DNA of 64,000 nt from Gemmatimonadota bacterium (GTDB taxonomy: Bacteria > Gemmatimonadota > Gemmatimonadetes > Gemmatimonadales > Gemmatimonadaceae). The DNA lies in the NCBI GenBank assembly GCA_023249305.1, contig JAHFCU010000009.1, positions 1-64,000 on the forward strand, read 5' to 3'. Shown one piece after another: positions 21,359 through 32,800 of this stretch. Below the pieces are notes generated by a model, which saw nothing but the letters and a program-made list of their open reading frames with translations, did no database searches and had not been told where the DNA came from. A program made the translations under genes and the position numbers. Each line of letters starts with the position of its first letter. The stretch's first letter is position 1.

Positions 21359-22248
21359 GCGAGCGGGACCCCGGCGTGCTCGAGCGCGTGGCGCACCGCG
21401 GCCTCATGTCGCGCGTCCATCGGCACGAGCGGCAGGCGCAGTGCGTTCTGCATGCGGCCCATCAGCGCGAGCGCCGCCTTGATGGGGATGGGATTCGATT
21501 CCACGAACGCGGCGCTGAAGAGTGGGGCGAGCGCATCGTGCAGCGTATGCGCGGCGGCGTGGTCACTGCGCTCGGCGGCGGCGGTGAGCGCATGCATCGC
21601 GCCGGGGACGGCGTTCGAAACGACAGAGATAACTCCCTCGCCGCCGAGGGCCATGACGTCCACGGTGAGACCATCGTCCCCCGACAGCACGGCGAAGCCC
21701 GCCGGGCGGCGGCGGATGATCTCGCCAATCTGCTCGATGTTCCCTGACGCTTCCTTGGTGGCCACGATGTTGGGATGCTCGGCGAGCGCGAGCTGCGTCT
21801 CGGCCTCCATGTTGCTCGCCGTGCGGCCGGGAACATTGTAGAGGACCACGGGAAGCGGCGCGGCGTCTGCGACTTTGCGGAAATGCGCGATGAGTCCGCG
21901 CTGTGGCGGCTTGCTGTACATCGGCGAGACGTGCAGCAGGTGGGTGGCGCCCGCGGCGCCGAGCACGCGAGAGTTCTCAATCGCCACCGCGGTGTCATTG
22001 CTTCCAGCGCCGGCGATGATCGGCACACGACCGTCTACGACCTCCGCCGTGATGGCGACGACGCGCGCACGCTCCGCGAGTGTCAGCGTCGCGGCCTCGC
22101 CGGTCGAGCCGACGGGCACGACCGCATCAATGCCCTGCTCCACCTGCCACGCGACGAAGGCGCGCAGTGCGCTTTCGTCCACTGCACCGTCGGGCGTGAA
22201 GGGAGTGACCAGCGCCGTGAAGGCGCCATGCAGCGAGCACGAACCCAT
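21355..22248 (-). CDS. dapA: 4-hydroxy-tetrahydrodipicolinate synthase
   Basis: LHGAFTALVTPFTPDGAVDESALRAFVAWQVEQGIDAVVPVGSTGEAATLT; PVVLYNVPGRTASNM; IVATKEASGN. Confidence 0.96.
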   Translation of the reverse strand: MGSCSLHGAFTALVTPFTPDGAVDESALRAFVAWQVEQGIDAVVPVGSTGEAATLTLAERARVVAITAEVVDGRVPIIAGAGSNDTAVAIENSRVLGAAGATHLLHVSPMYSKPPQRGLIAHFRKVADAAPLPVVLYNVPGRTASNMEAETQLALAEHPNIVATKEASGNIEQIGEIIRRRPAGFAVLSGDDGLTVDVMALGGEGVISVVSNAVPGAMHALTAAAERSDHAAAHTLHDALAPLFSAAFVESNPIPIKAALALMGRMQNALRLPLVPMDARHEAAVRHALEHAGVPLA

Positions 22249-22952
22249 CAGGACCCTCCGGGGGACGAGAGCATGTCGTCAAGCGAGAAGACGCCGCGGC
22301 GGCCGATGATCCACCGCGCCGCCGCGAGGGCGCCAAGCGCGAAGACGCGGCGGTCGCGGGCTTCGTGCGTCAGCCGCAGCTGTTCATACGCGCCGTCGAG
22401 CACCAGTTCGTGCGTGCCGGGCGCGGAGCCGACGCGCACCGAAGTGATGGGCACGGCCGCGCCCGAGGCCAGCTCCGCGGCGCGCGCGAGCTGCCGTGCA
22501 GTGCCCGACGGCGCGTCGAGCTTGGCGGTGTGATGCGTCTCGATGAGGTGCGCGTCGAATCCTCCCGCCAGGCTCGCACGCCGCGCCGCATCGGCGACCA
22601 GCGCGGTGAGGATGTGCACGCCGAGCGAGAAGTTGGGCGCCCACAGCAGCGCGCCACCCTGCGCCACCACCTCGCGTTCCGCCGCCGCGCGATCCGCGTC
22701 CCAGCCGGTGGTGCCGCAGACGACGGCGCACCGCGCGGCGAGACACGAGCGCACGTTGGCCGCCGCCGCGTCGGGTTGCGTGAACTCGATGGCGACGTTG
22801 GCGCCGTTCAGCGTGGTGGCGTTGATGCCCGCCTCAAGCACCGCGTCGCGGCCGAGGAAAGCCGCGACGGCGATGCCCTGGTCCATCGCCAGTGCGCGGA
22901 CGAGCTGTCCCATCTTGCCGTCGCCGATGACGGCCAGGTGCAGCGCGTTCAT
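22248..22952 (-). CDS. dapB: 4-hydroxy-tetrahydrodipicolinate reductase
   Basis: MNALHLAVIGDGKMGQLVRALA; VVCGTTGWD; LIETHHTAKLDAPSGTARQLA. Confidence 0.95.
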   Translation of the reverse strand: MNALHLAVIGDGKMGQLVRALAMDQGIAVAAFLGRDAVLEAGINATTLNGANVAIEFTQPDAAAANVRSCLAARCAVVCGTTGWDADRAAAEREVVAQGGALLWAPNFSLGVHILTALVADAARRASLAGGFDAHLIETHHTAKLDAPSGTARQLARAAELASGAAVPITSVRVGSAPGTHELVLDGAYEQLRLTHEARDRRVFALGALAAARWIIGRRGVFSLDDMLSSPGGS

Positions 22953-24304
22953 GCAGCCTCCTCGAAGAACGCCCGGTGCAAGCGGCGCATCGCCTCGTGC
23001 ACTTGATCGCCGTCGACGATGACCGTCAGGTTGATGGCGCTCGCGCTCAATGAGCACATGTGCACGCGCATGTCACCCAGCGCGGTGAGCGCACGCGCCA
23101 TCGTCGGGGTGTGTCCGCCCAGCCCCGAGCCGACGACGGCGACGATGCCGCGACCGCGTTCCACGGTCACGTCGCCGAAGCCGCGCAGTTCGTTGAGCAC
23201 CGCGTCGAGGTGCAGGTCGGCGTCGAGCGTGACGGACACGCTCACCTCGGACGTGGCGATCACGTCCACCGAGAGCTCGTACCGCTCGAAGACGGAGAAA
23301 ATGCCTCGCACAATGCCCGGCGCGTCAAGCATTGCACTCGACTTCACGTTCACCAGCACGACGTTCGCGCGCCCGGCGACGGCGCGCACCGAGCGGCGCG
23401 GCGCGTCGAAGGTGATGAGCGTGCCGGCCGCCTGCGGCCGGTGCGAGTTGTAGATGAAGACGGGGATGCTGCGCTGCACCGCGGGTGCGATCGTGCTTGG
23501 GTGAAGCACCTTCGCGCCGAAGCTCGCCAGCGCCGCCGCCTCGTCGAAGCGGATGTGCTCGATGACCTTCGCTTGCGGGATGACGCGCGGATCGGCGGTG
23601 AGCATGCCGTCCACGTCGGTCCAGATTTCGATCGCCTCGCCGTCGAGGGCGGCGCCGAGGAGCGCCGCGCTGTAGTCGGATCCGCCGCGGCCGAGCGTGG
23701 TCGTCACTCCGCCAGGCGTGGCGCCGATGAAACCGCCGAGCACGGGGACACGCCCGTCGCGCACGATCGGGAGCAACTGTTCGCGCGCCGCCTCGGCGAT
23801 CGCGTCGGGCTGCGGGCGCGCCTTGCCGAACGCGCCGTCGGTGAGCATCACCTTGCGCGCATCCACCCACGTCGCCGGGATGCCGCGCTGCTGAAATGCC
23901 GCCGCGACGATGGGTGAGGACAGCCGCTCGCCGTACGCCGCCACGGCGTCGAGCGAACGCGGGCTTACGTCACCGAGCACCGACAGCGCCTCGCCAAGAT
24001 GCGCGAGTTCGTCGAAGAGCATGCTGACCTCCGCCGCGATCTCCCCGGACGCCGTGCTGCCGCCCAGCAGCTCGTCTACTACGCTCAGATGCCGTGCGCG
24101 CAGCGCCTCGATGCCGCGAATCGCGACGATGAACTGCCCCTTCGACGCCTGCGCGGCGACATCCAACAGGGCATTGGTCGTCCCCGCGAGCGCGGACACC
24201 ACGACGACGGGATCGCGCGGCAGCCGCCCGCGTACGATGGAGGCCGTGCGCTCGATCGCGGCGGTATCGCCGACGGAAGTGCCGCCGAACTTGCAGACGA
24301 TCAT
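22949..24304 (-). CDS. lysC: aspartate kinase with ACT region
   Basis: MIVCKFGGTSVGDTAAIERTASIV; TTLGRGGSDYSAALLGAALDGEAIEIWTDVDGMLTADPR. Confidence 0.95.
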   Translation of the reverse strand: MIVCKFGGTSVGDTAAIERTASIVRGRLPRDPVVVVSALAGTTNALLDVAAQASKGQFIVAIRGIEALRARHLSVVDELLGGSTASGEIAAEVSMLFDELAHLGEALSVLGDVSPRSLDAVAAYGERLSSPIVAAAFQQRGIPATWVDARKVMLTDGAFGKARPQPDAIAEAAREQLLPIVRDGRVPVLGGFIGATPGGVTTTLGRGGSDYSAALLGAALDGEAIEIWTDVDGMLTADPRVIPQAKVIEHIRFDEAAALASFGAKVLHPSTIAPAVQRSIPVFIYNSHRPQAAGTLITFDAPRRSVRAVAGRANVVLVNVKSSAMLDAPGIVRGIFSVFERYELSVDVIATSEVSVSVTLDADLHLDAVLNELRGFGDVTVERGRGIVAVVGSGLGGHTPTMARALTALGDMRVHMCSLSASAINLTVIVDGDQVHEAMRRLHRAFFEEAA

Positions 24305-25368
24305 GTGGCGCCGACGCGGCCTGTCTTGACGAGCAGCTCCGCGTTCAGAATGGAGCCACCCGCCGCCCCGCGGATCGTGTTGTGGCCCATCGCCACGAAC
24401 TTGAGGTGGAAGAGCGGGTCGCGGCGCAGGCGCCCGACGGAGACCGTCATGCCGCGACCGCGCATCACGTCGCGCCGTGGCTGCGGGCGGTCGTTGTGCT
24501 CGAAGAAATGCAGCGGTACTTCCGGCGCGGACGGTAGGCCGCACACCGCGCTCGCCCCTTTCCACTCACGGTAGACGCGCGCCGCATCGTCGACCGTCGG
24601 CTCGCGTTCGAACTCCACCGAGAGGCAGACCGTATGCCCATGCTCGACCGCGACGCGGTTGGCATGCGCGCTGACCATGAACGGCGCGGCACGAACGCCG
24701 TCGGCGGCGACGACGCCCAGCATCTTCTGCATCTCCCGCTCGATCTTTGGCTCTTCTTCGCCGATGTACGGAATGACGTTGCCGAGGATGTCGAGCGACG
24801 GAACGCCCGGATACCCCGCCCCGCTGACCGCCTGCATCGTGGCCACGAAGACGCGCCGCGCGCCAAACGCGGCGTGCAGCGGGGCGAGCGCCATCGCCGC
24901 CATCGTGGCGGCGCAATTGGCATTGGTCACGATGCCACCCGTCCATCCGCGCCGCGCGCGTTGCAGGTCGAGGAGCGCCAAGTGGCCGGCATTCACCTCA
25001 GGTATAACCAGCGGCACATCGGGCTCCATGCGGTAGTTCTTCGCATTGCTCAGCACGAGGCGGCCGGCAGCGGCGAACGCCGCCTCCACGTCTCCCGCTA
25101 TGCTGCTGTCGAGTGCCGAGAAGACGATGGGCGCCGTAACCGAGGCAGGATCGCACGCTCTCACCATGAATCCCGTCACGGCCCGCGGCATGTCGCCCTC
25201 GATCCAGCGCGTCACTTCATCGTACCGCTTGCCCGTCGAGCGTTCCGAGGCCGCGACCTCGGCAAGCTCGAACCACGGATGTCCTTTGAGTAGACGGACA
25301 AATGTCTGGCCCACGGCTCCGGTCGCACCGAGGACTGCAACCTTTATTGGGGGGCGGGGGTCGGTCAT
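24301..25368 (-). CDS. asd: aspartate-semialdehyde dehydrogenase
   Basis: KVAVLGATGAVGQTFVRLLKGHPWFELAEVAASERS; GIVTNANCAATMAAMALAPLH; VSGAGYPGV. Confidence 0.95.
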   Translation of the reverse strand: MTDPRPPIKVAVLGATGAVGQTFVRLLKGHPWFELAEVAASERSTGKRYDEVTRWIEGDMPRAVTGFMVRACDPASVTAPIVFSALDSSIAGDVEAAFAAAGRLVLSNAKNYRMEPDVPLVIPEVNAGHLALLDLQRARRGWTGGIVTNANCAATMAAMALAPLHAAFGARRVFVATMQAVSGAGYPGVPSLDILGNVIPYIGEEEPKIEREMQKMLGVVAADGVRAAPFMVSAHANRVAVEHGHTVCLSVEFEREPTVDDAARVYREWKGASAVCGLPSAPEVPLHFFEHNDRPQPRRDVMRGRGMTVSVGRLRRDPLFHLKFVAMGHNTIRGAAGGSILNAELLVKTGRVGAT

Positions 25369-26360
25369 GAGGCGAGCAGGCTGCGCACGAGGCGCTCGTA
25401 GGCGTCCACGGACGAACGCAGTTCATCGAGGGCGATGAACTCGTCGGGCGTGTGGGCCACGTGAATGGAACCAGGGCCGAAGAGGAGCGGCGTGCCCCAC
25501 CGTGGGAGGAGCGGGATGTCGGACGTGTAGGCCATCGGCGCCGTGTCGAAGCCCGGGACGACATGGAAGTGCTGCACCGGAATGAACGAGCCATAGCTCA
25601 GCTCTGCACGGTCGCCGGCCCAGTGTTCGAGCGCCGCCTGCACGGGCGCGCGGTCGCCGACGAGACGGACCAACAGCTCGGCCTCGCACAGCGAGGGGAC
25701 GATGTTCGCCTCTGTGCCGCCCCGAATGACGCCGATGTTGATCGTCGTCGCGCCGAGCGTCGCATCGCGCGGCAACACCAGCGACGCGAGCCCGGGCAGG
25801 AGTTCGCACATCGGCACGATGGCGGAAGCTCCGAGCTCTGGGTAGGCCGAGTGCGCCTCGCGTCCGCGCGTTCGCGCGGTGACTCGCCACGCGCCCTTGC
25901 ATCCCGTCGCCAGCCGGCTCTCCGTCGGTTCGCCGTTGATCAGGTAGCGGGACGTCGCGTCAAGCTGATTGGCTGCGCGCGCGCCGTCCGAGCCGCGCTC
26001 CTCTCCCACGACGAACAGAAGGTCGACGCGCTCCTCCCCTGCTTCTGCGAGGCGGTCCGCCGCGACCAACATCGCGGCGGCGATGCCCTTGGCATCGCAG
26101 GACCCGCGGCCGCAGAGGCGATCGCCTTCGAGTCGCGGCGCGACGTAGGGCGGCACCGTGTCGAGGTGCGTGGAGAGAGTGACGCCACCACCGCGCCGCG
26201 ACGCCCAGACGTTCGAACGTCCCGGAGAAACCTCCTGCAGTGTCACATTCCATCCGCGAGCGACCAGCCAGCCGGAGACGAACTCAACGGCCCGCCCTTC
26301 GTCGCGCGACGGAGACGGAATGGCGAGCAGTTCAGCGGCGAGCGACACAACGTCAGCCAT
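25365..26360 (-). CDS. M20 family peptidase, probable succinyl-diaminopimelate desuccinylase (DapE-like)
   Basis: LLAIPSPSRDEGRAVEFV; LSTHLDTVPPYV; GRGSCDAKGIAAAM; upstream end of lysine/DAP operon. Confidence 0.85.
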   Translation of the reverse strand: MADVVSLAAELLAIPSPSRDEGRAVEFVSGWLVARGWNVTLQEVSPGRSNVWASRRGGGVTLSTHLDTVPPYVAPRLEGDRLCGRGSCDAKGIAAAMLVAADRLAEAGEERVDLLFVVGEERGSDGARAANQLDATSRYLINGEPTESRLATGCKGAWRVTARTRGREAHSAYPELGASAIVPMCELLPGLASLVLPRDATLGATTINIGVIRGGTEANIVPSLCEAELLVRLVGDRAPVQAALEHWAGDRAELSYGSFIPVQHFHVVPGFDTAPMAYTSDIPLLPRWGTPLLFGPGSIHVAHTPDEFIALDELRSSVDAYERLVRSLLAS

Positions 26361-26634
26361 GGTAGGCGCAATCTATAATGAACGTGGCCAACCCAGAACA
26401 GGCAGCGCCGCGTGTAGGGTAAGCGGGTGGCACGAAGCGGGGCGACGCTTGACAGTTCGGGCCCGCTGCAACCTTTTAATGCGCATCGTGCGGCTACGTT
26501 CCAGTGACGCGTCAGGGAAGATCCGGGTAGGTTAGGGCGAAAGGCCCCCCGTGGCTCGTTGTCGTTGTCGCAGGGAAAGACCGCGCCGATCGTGTTGTCA
26601 GGTTATCACCGATACGCAGTCCGGGAGGTCGTCC

Positions 26635-29600
26635 GTGCGTACCACCCCATTGTTTCAGGCAGCCATTCGCTGCCTGACCTTCGCCCTTGTCTTCCTGCTC
26701 GCCGCCGGGCGACTCGAAGCGCAGACCGGCAAGGTCACCGGCGTCGTGACCGACGCGGCGACCGGCCAGCCGATTGAAGGCGCCCAAGTCCTGTTGCAAG
26801 GCACTGGCTACGGCCAAGTGTCCGGGACGAATGGGCGCTTCTTCATTCTCGGCGTCCCTCCCGGCACCTACACCGTGCAGGCGCGCCGTATCGGGTTCGG
26901 CACGCAGCAGACGTCGGTGGTCGTCACCATTGACGTCACCCGCGAGATCAACTTCAAGCTCTCCAGCGCCGCCAACACGCTGCAGACGGTGCAGATCGTG
27001 GAGAACCAGCAGAACCTGGTGGAGCTGAAGCAGACGGGGACGACGCAGTCCATCTCGCAGGAAGAGTTGCAGACGCTGCCCGTGCGCAACATCAAGGACG
27101 CGCTGCAGCTGCAGGCCGGGTTCACCGAAGTGCCGCAAGTCTCAACGGACCTGACGGCCTTCACCGCCGCACGGCGCCAGGGCTTCACGGGCGTGCAGAT
27201 TCGCGGCGGACGCTCCGGTGAGACGATGACGCTCATTGACGACATCCCGGTCAACAACTTCCTCTTCGGCGGCCCAGCGCTCGACATCACCAACAAGGCG
27301 GTGGCGGGCGTTTCGACGATCAAGGGGGGCATGGAGCCGCAGTATGGAAACGCCCTCTCTGGCGTCGTCTCGACGGCCACGCGCGACGGTGGCACGACGA
27401 TCCAGGGCGCGCTCGACTACGAGACGTCGAAGATCGGCAAGGCCTTCGGCACCATCTCCGACGGCCTCAAGGGCTACGACTTCATCGAGGGCTTCCTCTC
27501 GGGCCCGGTACCGGCGACCAACAACAAGCTTCGCTTCGTGATGGCCGGCCGCAGCACGGGTGGTGCGTCGCAGGTGTTGCAGTACGACAACAAGATTTAC
27601 GACCCGTTCATGGCCGACACGATCGCCCGCTCCATCAACTCGCAGGACTTGCTCTCGGGCTGGCGCGCGCAGGGCTACACGACAGAGCGCGACGCATTCG
27701 GCAAGCTGACCTATCTGTTCGGCCCGACGACGAGGCTGAGCGTGAGCGCGCTGCACTTCGAGAACGCGCGCATGAACGTGGCCTTCGACTGGGGGTTGAT
27801 GGGGTTCAATCAGGCGAACCAGTGCATTGACACGTATCGCAACATCTACAAGAGCCTCGATGTGGTGGACGCCTGCAACACGACGTACGGTTCGGACCGC
27901 CTGACGCCGACCGGCCGCCCGACGGGCGCCGCCCGCAACACCCTCATCGCCCCGGCGACGGTCAGCGAGGCACGCGACCTCGTATCCGCGCGCTTCGAGC
28001 AGACCATTGGCCGACTGAACTACAAGATCGTCGTCGGGCAGCTGAGCGGAAAACGCGAGACGTGCGCGACGTTCTTCTCCGGCGTCTGTCTCGGCGAGCG
28101 CGTGGCGGACACCAACTTCGACGGCCGCTTCGCGGTGGCCGGTGTGACCTCGGTGGACATCACCCCGACGGAGGGAACGGACGAGATCGCGGGCCACGAC
28201 CGCAACACCACGCGGCTCGCGCGCTTCGACGTGCAGTACCAGGCCACGGACCACCACAACCTCGCGATGGGCCTGTTCTATCAGGGCCACGACATCCTGT
28301 TCCGCGAAGTGCGCGACGTCGGCCTCAACAACATCCAGCTCCAGCCGAGCGACTACCAGGCGAAGCCGTGGGACGCGGCCGCGTACCTCCAGGACCGCAT
28401 CGAGTACGACTTCCTCACCGTGCGCCTCGGTGCGCGCTTCGACTACGGCAAGGCCACGGGCAGTTCGTTCAACAACCCACTCGATCCGACCAACGGCACC
28501 ACGCAGTACACGGTCTGCACCGACCCCGCCTCGTTCGGCCTGCCGGCGAATTGGGCAAGCGGCGTGGATCCGGTGACCAAGCTGCCAGTGACCGGCATCG
28601 CTGCGTGCGGCCTGATTGCGAGCAAGGGCGACTCGGCGCGTGACATCGCGTTCAAGAACGACATGGGCCAGGCGTCAGTCCGGCGCTCCTTCAGCCCGCG
28701 CCTCGGCCTGTCGTTCCCCGTGACCGACCGTTCGAACGCCTTCTTCAACTTCGGCGTCTACTACCAGAACCCGCTCTACAACAACGTCTATCAGGGTACG
28801 GGTATTGGGTCGGCCCAGGAAGGAACGCCCCAGGCGGCGCAGTTCAATGCGCAGACTTTCGTGGGCAACCCGCGCCTGCGCGCGGAGCAGGCCGTTTCGT
28901 ACGAAATGGGCTACGTCGCCGAGTTCGGCAAAGGCAATCGGTATGCCATGCAGTTCGTGGCCTTCTCCAAGGACCAGTCGGGGCTCACCGGCGTCCGTAA
29001 CGGCGGCTACCTGAAGGGGACGACCACCCGCGTGTTTGACCCGGGCGTGACGTACGGCACGAACTCGCCGCTCTACTCCGTGCTCGTGAACCAGGACTTC
29101 CAGACCGTACGCGGCTTCGAGATCGAGTTCAGGCGCCGCCTCGCGAACTTCTGGACGGGGCGCATCAACTACGCCTTCTCGCAGGCGACGACGAACGCCT
29201 CGCCGCCGGACCTCGAGACGCAACGCACCAACGAGGAAGGCGATGTCGTGGCACGCACCGAGATTCGGAGCGACATCGATCAGACGCATCAGTTGGGCGG
29301 CTCGATCAGCTTCATCGTCGCAAGCAAGACACCGAACATCTGGGGCGGCGAGTATCTCAAGAACTCGTCCATCTCGTTCACGACGCGGCTGGCGAGCGGC
29401 TTCCCCTACACGCCGTCGTTGACCTTCACCGGCAATTCGGCGGACCGCCTGCAGCGCAACAGCGGCACGGCGCCGCTGACGTTCACCATCAATATGCAGG
29501 CGCACAAGGACTGGACGGTGGCGAACGTGCGCTACGGTGCCTTCATACGCATCAGCAATCTGCTCGACCGCAGGAATTGCTCGCAGGTCTTCGCCACGAC

Positions 29601-29748
29601 GGGCAACTGCGACGGCGGCGCCTCGCCGCAGGCCCGCCTCCAGTCGGGCAACTTCACGGGTGAAGGTGAATCTTCGACGTTTTTCGATCGCCCGCAGTAC
29701 CTCGCCGGTCGCCGTTCAATCAACGGCGGCATCTCGATCAGCTTCTAA
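26635..29748 (+). CDS. TonB-dependent receptor with N-terminal carboxypeptidase-regulatory-like domain; GTG start proposed
   Basis: Signal peptide then GKVTGVVTDAATGQPIEGAQVLLQGTGYGQVSGTNGRFFILGVPPGTYTVQARRIGF; plug-like GVQIRGGRSGETMTLIDDIPVNN; C-terminal beta strand ending F; ggaggtc upstream of GTG. Confidence 0.92.
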   Translation: MRTTPLFQAAIRCLTFALVFLLAAGRLEAQTGKVTGVVTDAATGQPIEGAQVLLQGTGYGQVSGTNGRFFILGVPPGTYTVQARRIGFGTQQTSVVVTIDVTREINFKLSSAANTLQTVQIVENQQNLVELKQTGTTQSISQEELQTLPVRNIKDALQLQAGFTEVPQVSTDLTAFTAARRQGFTGVQIRGGRSGETMTLIDDIPVNNFLFGGPALDITNKAVAGVSTIKGGMEPQYGNALSGVVSTATRDGGTTIQGALDYETSKIGKAFGTISDGLKGYDFIEGFLSGPVPATNNKLRFVMAGRSTGGASQVLQYDNKIYDPFMADTIARSINSQDLLSGWRAQGYTTERDAFGKLTYLFGPTTRLSVSALHFENARMNVAFDWGLMGFNQANQCIDTYRNIYKSLDVVDACNTTYGSDRLTPTGRPTGAARNTLIAPATVSEARDLVSARFEQTIGRLNYKIVVGQLSGKRETCATFFSGVCLGERVADTNFDGRFAVAGVTSVDITPTEGTDEIAGHDRNTTRLARFDVQYQATDHHNLAMGLFYQGHDILFREVRDVGLNNIQLQPSDYQAKPWDAAAYLQDRIEYDFLTVRLGARFDYGKATGSSFNNPLDPTNGTTQYTVCTDPASFGLPANWASGVDPVTKLPVTGIAACGLIASKGDSARDIAFKNDMGQASVRRSFSPRLGLSFPVTDRSNAFFNFGVYYQNPLYNNVYQGTGIGSAQEGTPQAAQFNAQTFVGNPRLRAEQAVSYEMGYVAEFGKGNRYAMQFVAFSKDQSGLTGVRNGGYLKGTTTRVFDPGVTYGTNSPLYSVLVNQDFQTVRGFEIEFRRRLANFWTGRINYAFSQATTNASPPDLETQRTNEEGDVVARTEIRSDIDQTHQLGGSISFIVASKTPNIWGGEYLKNSSISFTTRLASGFPYTPSLTFTGNSADRLQRNSGTAPLTFTINMQAHKDWTVANVRYGAFIRISNLLDRRNCSQVFATTGNCDGGASPQARLQSGNFTGEGESSTFFDRPQYLAGRRSINGGISISF

Positions 29749-29805
29749 TCCGACGGTGCTGGCGGGACATTCCCGCCGGCTCCACCTGAATCAGGAGTGC
29801 CCCAG

Positions 29806-32800
29806 ATGGATCGGTTTGGAATACTCTCCCTTCGACGCCTGATGGCCGGACTTGGCGCCGCGCTCGTGCTGAGCGTGGGCGCGCTGCGCGCCCAGACGCT
29901 CGACCCAAATGTTGACCGCGAGCCTGACCCAAAGACGGCTAGGAAGCCCGCGGGGTTCGCGTTGTTCGGCCTCGGCGATTTCGCCCTCACCGGCATGCGT
30001 TCCGGCGGCGATTCGCGGTGGAAGGTCACATCGAACGGGCCGTCGGACGACAACCTCCTTTACAGCGCGGCGCTGCCGGGCCGCTTGGCCAGCATGGGCG
30101 GCAACGGCGGCTTCTTCGAGCTGCAGTTGTACATGGCGGCAGCCAAGGGGGACTGGTCGCGCTTCCGCGACATCGTCCCCTCGCTCGAGAGCGTGAAGGG
30201 CGGCGGCTATGACCACCGCACCCAATTCTCACGCTGGACGTCCGACACGCGCGAACTTGCCTTTACGGGGCGTGACGGCTCGGTCGGGTCGCTGTTCAGC
30301 GGCGTGACGACTACCAACGACGGGTCGTGCCGAGACAACAGCGCGATCCCGAACTCGTCGATCGGCACGGGCCTTCCGCTATTGCCGGGTTCTGACTGTC
30401 CCGATACGTGGGTGGGAAGCACCTTCGACGGTGAGCGCCCGGTGCCCGACTCGGTCTGGCTGAACAACTTCAAGGCCGACCCGGCCGGCTTCACGTGGGA
30501 TGATTGGAAGATCCCCGCGTCGCGCCGGGCGCAGGACAAGCTCTACGGTGCGTTCCAGGCGTTCGGCTCGACGGTGGATTATGGCAAGGAGCAGCGCGCG
30601 TACTTCGGTTCGGTGATACCGGGCGGGAGCGGGGCGCCGATCAAGGAAGGCTACCCGATGGGCATCGAGTGGCGTTTCGAGGCCTGGACGTACGGCGTGC
30701 CGACGGTGGCGGACGCGATGTTCTACAAGGCGAACATCATCAACCGCAGCGCCGAGGTCTACGGCGTGGGGCTGAACTACGATTCGCTCTCCCTCGGCTT
30801 CATCCTCCGCTGGTTCCCCAACGCGAACCAGACGCCGGCGATGTACATGGACTTGAAGCGAGGCGCGGTCATCTCGACCGGCGTCAACCAGAACGGCACG
30901 AACTGCTACGGCGCAAATCACGGCGCCAACGTGACGGGCGGCTGGCTAGCGGGCGGTCTGCTCGTCAGCCGCACCTGCGTCTCGAACACGAGTTCCTACG
31001 CGCGCGGCGCCAACGCCGGACCCGAGGCGATCGTCATATTCAAGTCGCCGATCGGCGATCTGCGCAACAAGAAGTTTACCGACCCATCGTCGCCGTTCTA
31101 CAACCCGACGCATCCGCTGCGCGGCGACACGCTGGTCTTTAACCATGCGATGGCGTGCGGCTTCACGTGCATTACCTCGAACGGCATGGGTGTGAGCGCC
31201 CGTGCGACGTACGGGATGTTGACGAACAACGAGGCCGACATCTTCGCGGCCACGCGTCCCCCGTCGGAGTGGACCAACCAGGCCTACTTCGACATGTTCC
31301 ACAACTACGACTTCCCAACGCGGTGGTCGCCGCAGACAGGACGCGCCGGTGGCTTTCCGCGCTACATTCCGCCGGGCAATTGGGACTACAACCACGACGG
31401 CAAGCCCGACACGCTGAAGATCATGCACTGCACCGATCCGGTGCCTTCGCTGAACCTCGGCGGGTGCGCAAGGCCGTTTGCCGACACGACGCTCGGCGGG
31501 TTCCCGGCGACGGTGCACAACAACGGATACACCGGCGTGGGGCCGATCAAATTGAAGGCCGGCGACACCACCAGTTTCTGGGTCGCGTTCTTGTCAACGC
31601 GCGACTCCACGAACCTGGAGAAGCTGATTGACAACGTCACGTCCCTCTATCAGAACTTCTGGCTCAGTCCAGAGCCGCCCTGCCCGGTGAACATCGTGTC
31701 GGCGGTGCCGACCGGCGGCAACCGGCAGTTCGACACCTTCCTGCGACTGTACTTCGACCAGGCGCACAACGAATGCCAGGACAAGTTCCTGATCGAGCAG
31801 GCGAAGAACCTGAAGGCGAGCCGCTCGTCGGCGGATGTCCAGCTCAAGGTCTTTAATCCGCGGATCGTGAACAACATCCGCAAGATCTCACTGCCACGCG
31901 GCACGATCCTGCGCGACACGGTGGCCATTGACACGCTGGCCGCCACACAGACGGCCTGTTCGTCAGCGGCCACCTACAACGCCGCCTTGTGCCGCATCGT
32001 GGTGGACACGTCGCTCGGCGTCATTGACTCAATGCTCGTGTACAAGTCATGCACCGGCGGCTCGACCTTCACGTCGTCGTCCGGCGTGGCGTGCTACCCA
32101 ACCGTCTCGCGCGACGCCGCGGGCGGCACGACGCGCTATGCGTGGCAGCGCTATTCCACGCTGGTGCGCGGCAGCAATGGCCTGTGGCCGGCCGTCTACA
32201 GCGACGGCAGCATCACCGGCGGCCTGACCTACACCTATGTCGTCGTCGGCCAGTCGTTCCCGGCGTCGTGGGACATTGTTTCCCTCGACCCGGCGACCAA
32301 GACGTTCGTCAACTCGATGTACACGATCCGACCGGCGACGCTGAACGGCCTCTCGGCCAACACCGCCAACCGGAACGTGGCACAGGTATACATCCCGATC
32401 AGCCGGCAGGCGGGGGCAACAGCGTCGAGCATCGTTCTGACTCCGCTCGCCAATGACACCATCGCGTCGTACTCCATCACGACCCGCGTGGAGAAGACGG
32501 TGCGCGGCAAGGACCCCATCGTCGGCCGCATGGTGCTGTCGGACTCGGCCGAAGTTGAAGCGTTCTACCAGACCGCGACCTCCACGACGCCGACCCGCAC
32601 GACCCTGCGCCTGTTCCAGCTGGGCGACACGGGCACGGTGGGCGCGACGAAGCGGTTCTCGGTGCGCAAGGAGGAGTACACGGTCAACGGGAAGGTGGAC
32701 GTCGCCGGCCTACCGACCGTCACCGAAGTGCCGAGCGGGACCAGCAAGACGGTCTTCTATCGGTATCGCACACCGGCGACGCGGCGCCTGCAGCTGGCGT

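Noticed and set aside
26449-26480. Possible TTGACA/TTTAAT promoter upstream of the TonB receptor
   Set aside because: Spacing of about 20 nt is too long and promoter consensus for this lineage is uncertain; not reported as a feature.
27142-28290. 382-aa minus-strand ORF inside the TonB receptor gene
   Set aside because: Shadow ORF of the receptor coding sequence, low-complexity Arg/Val/His composition.
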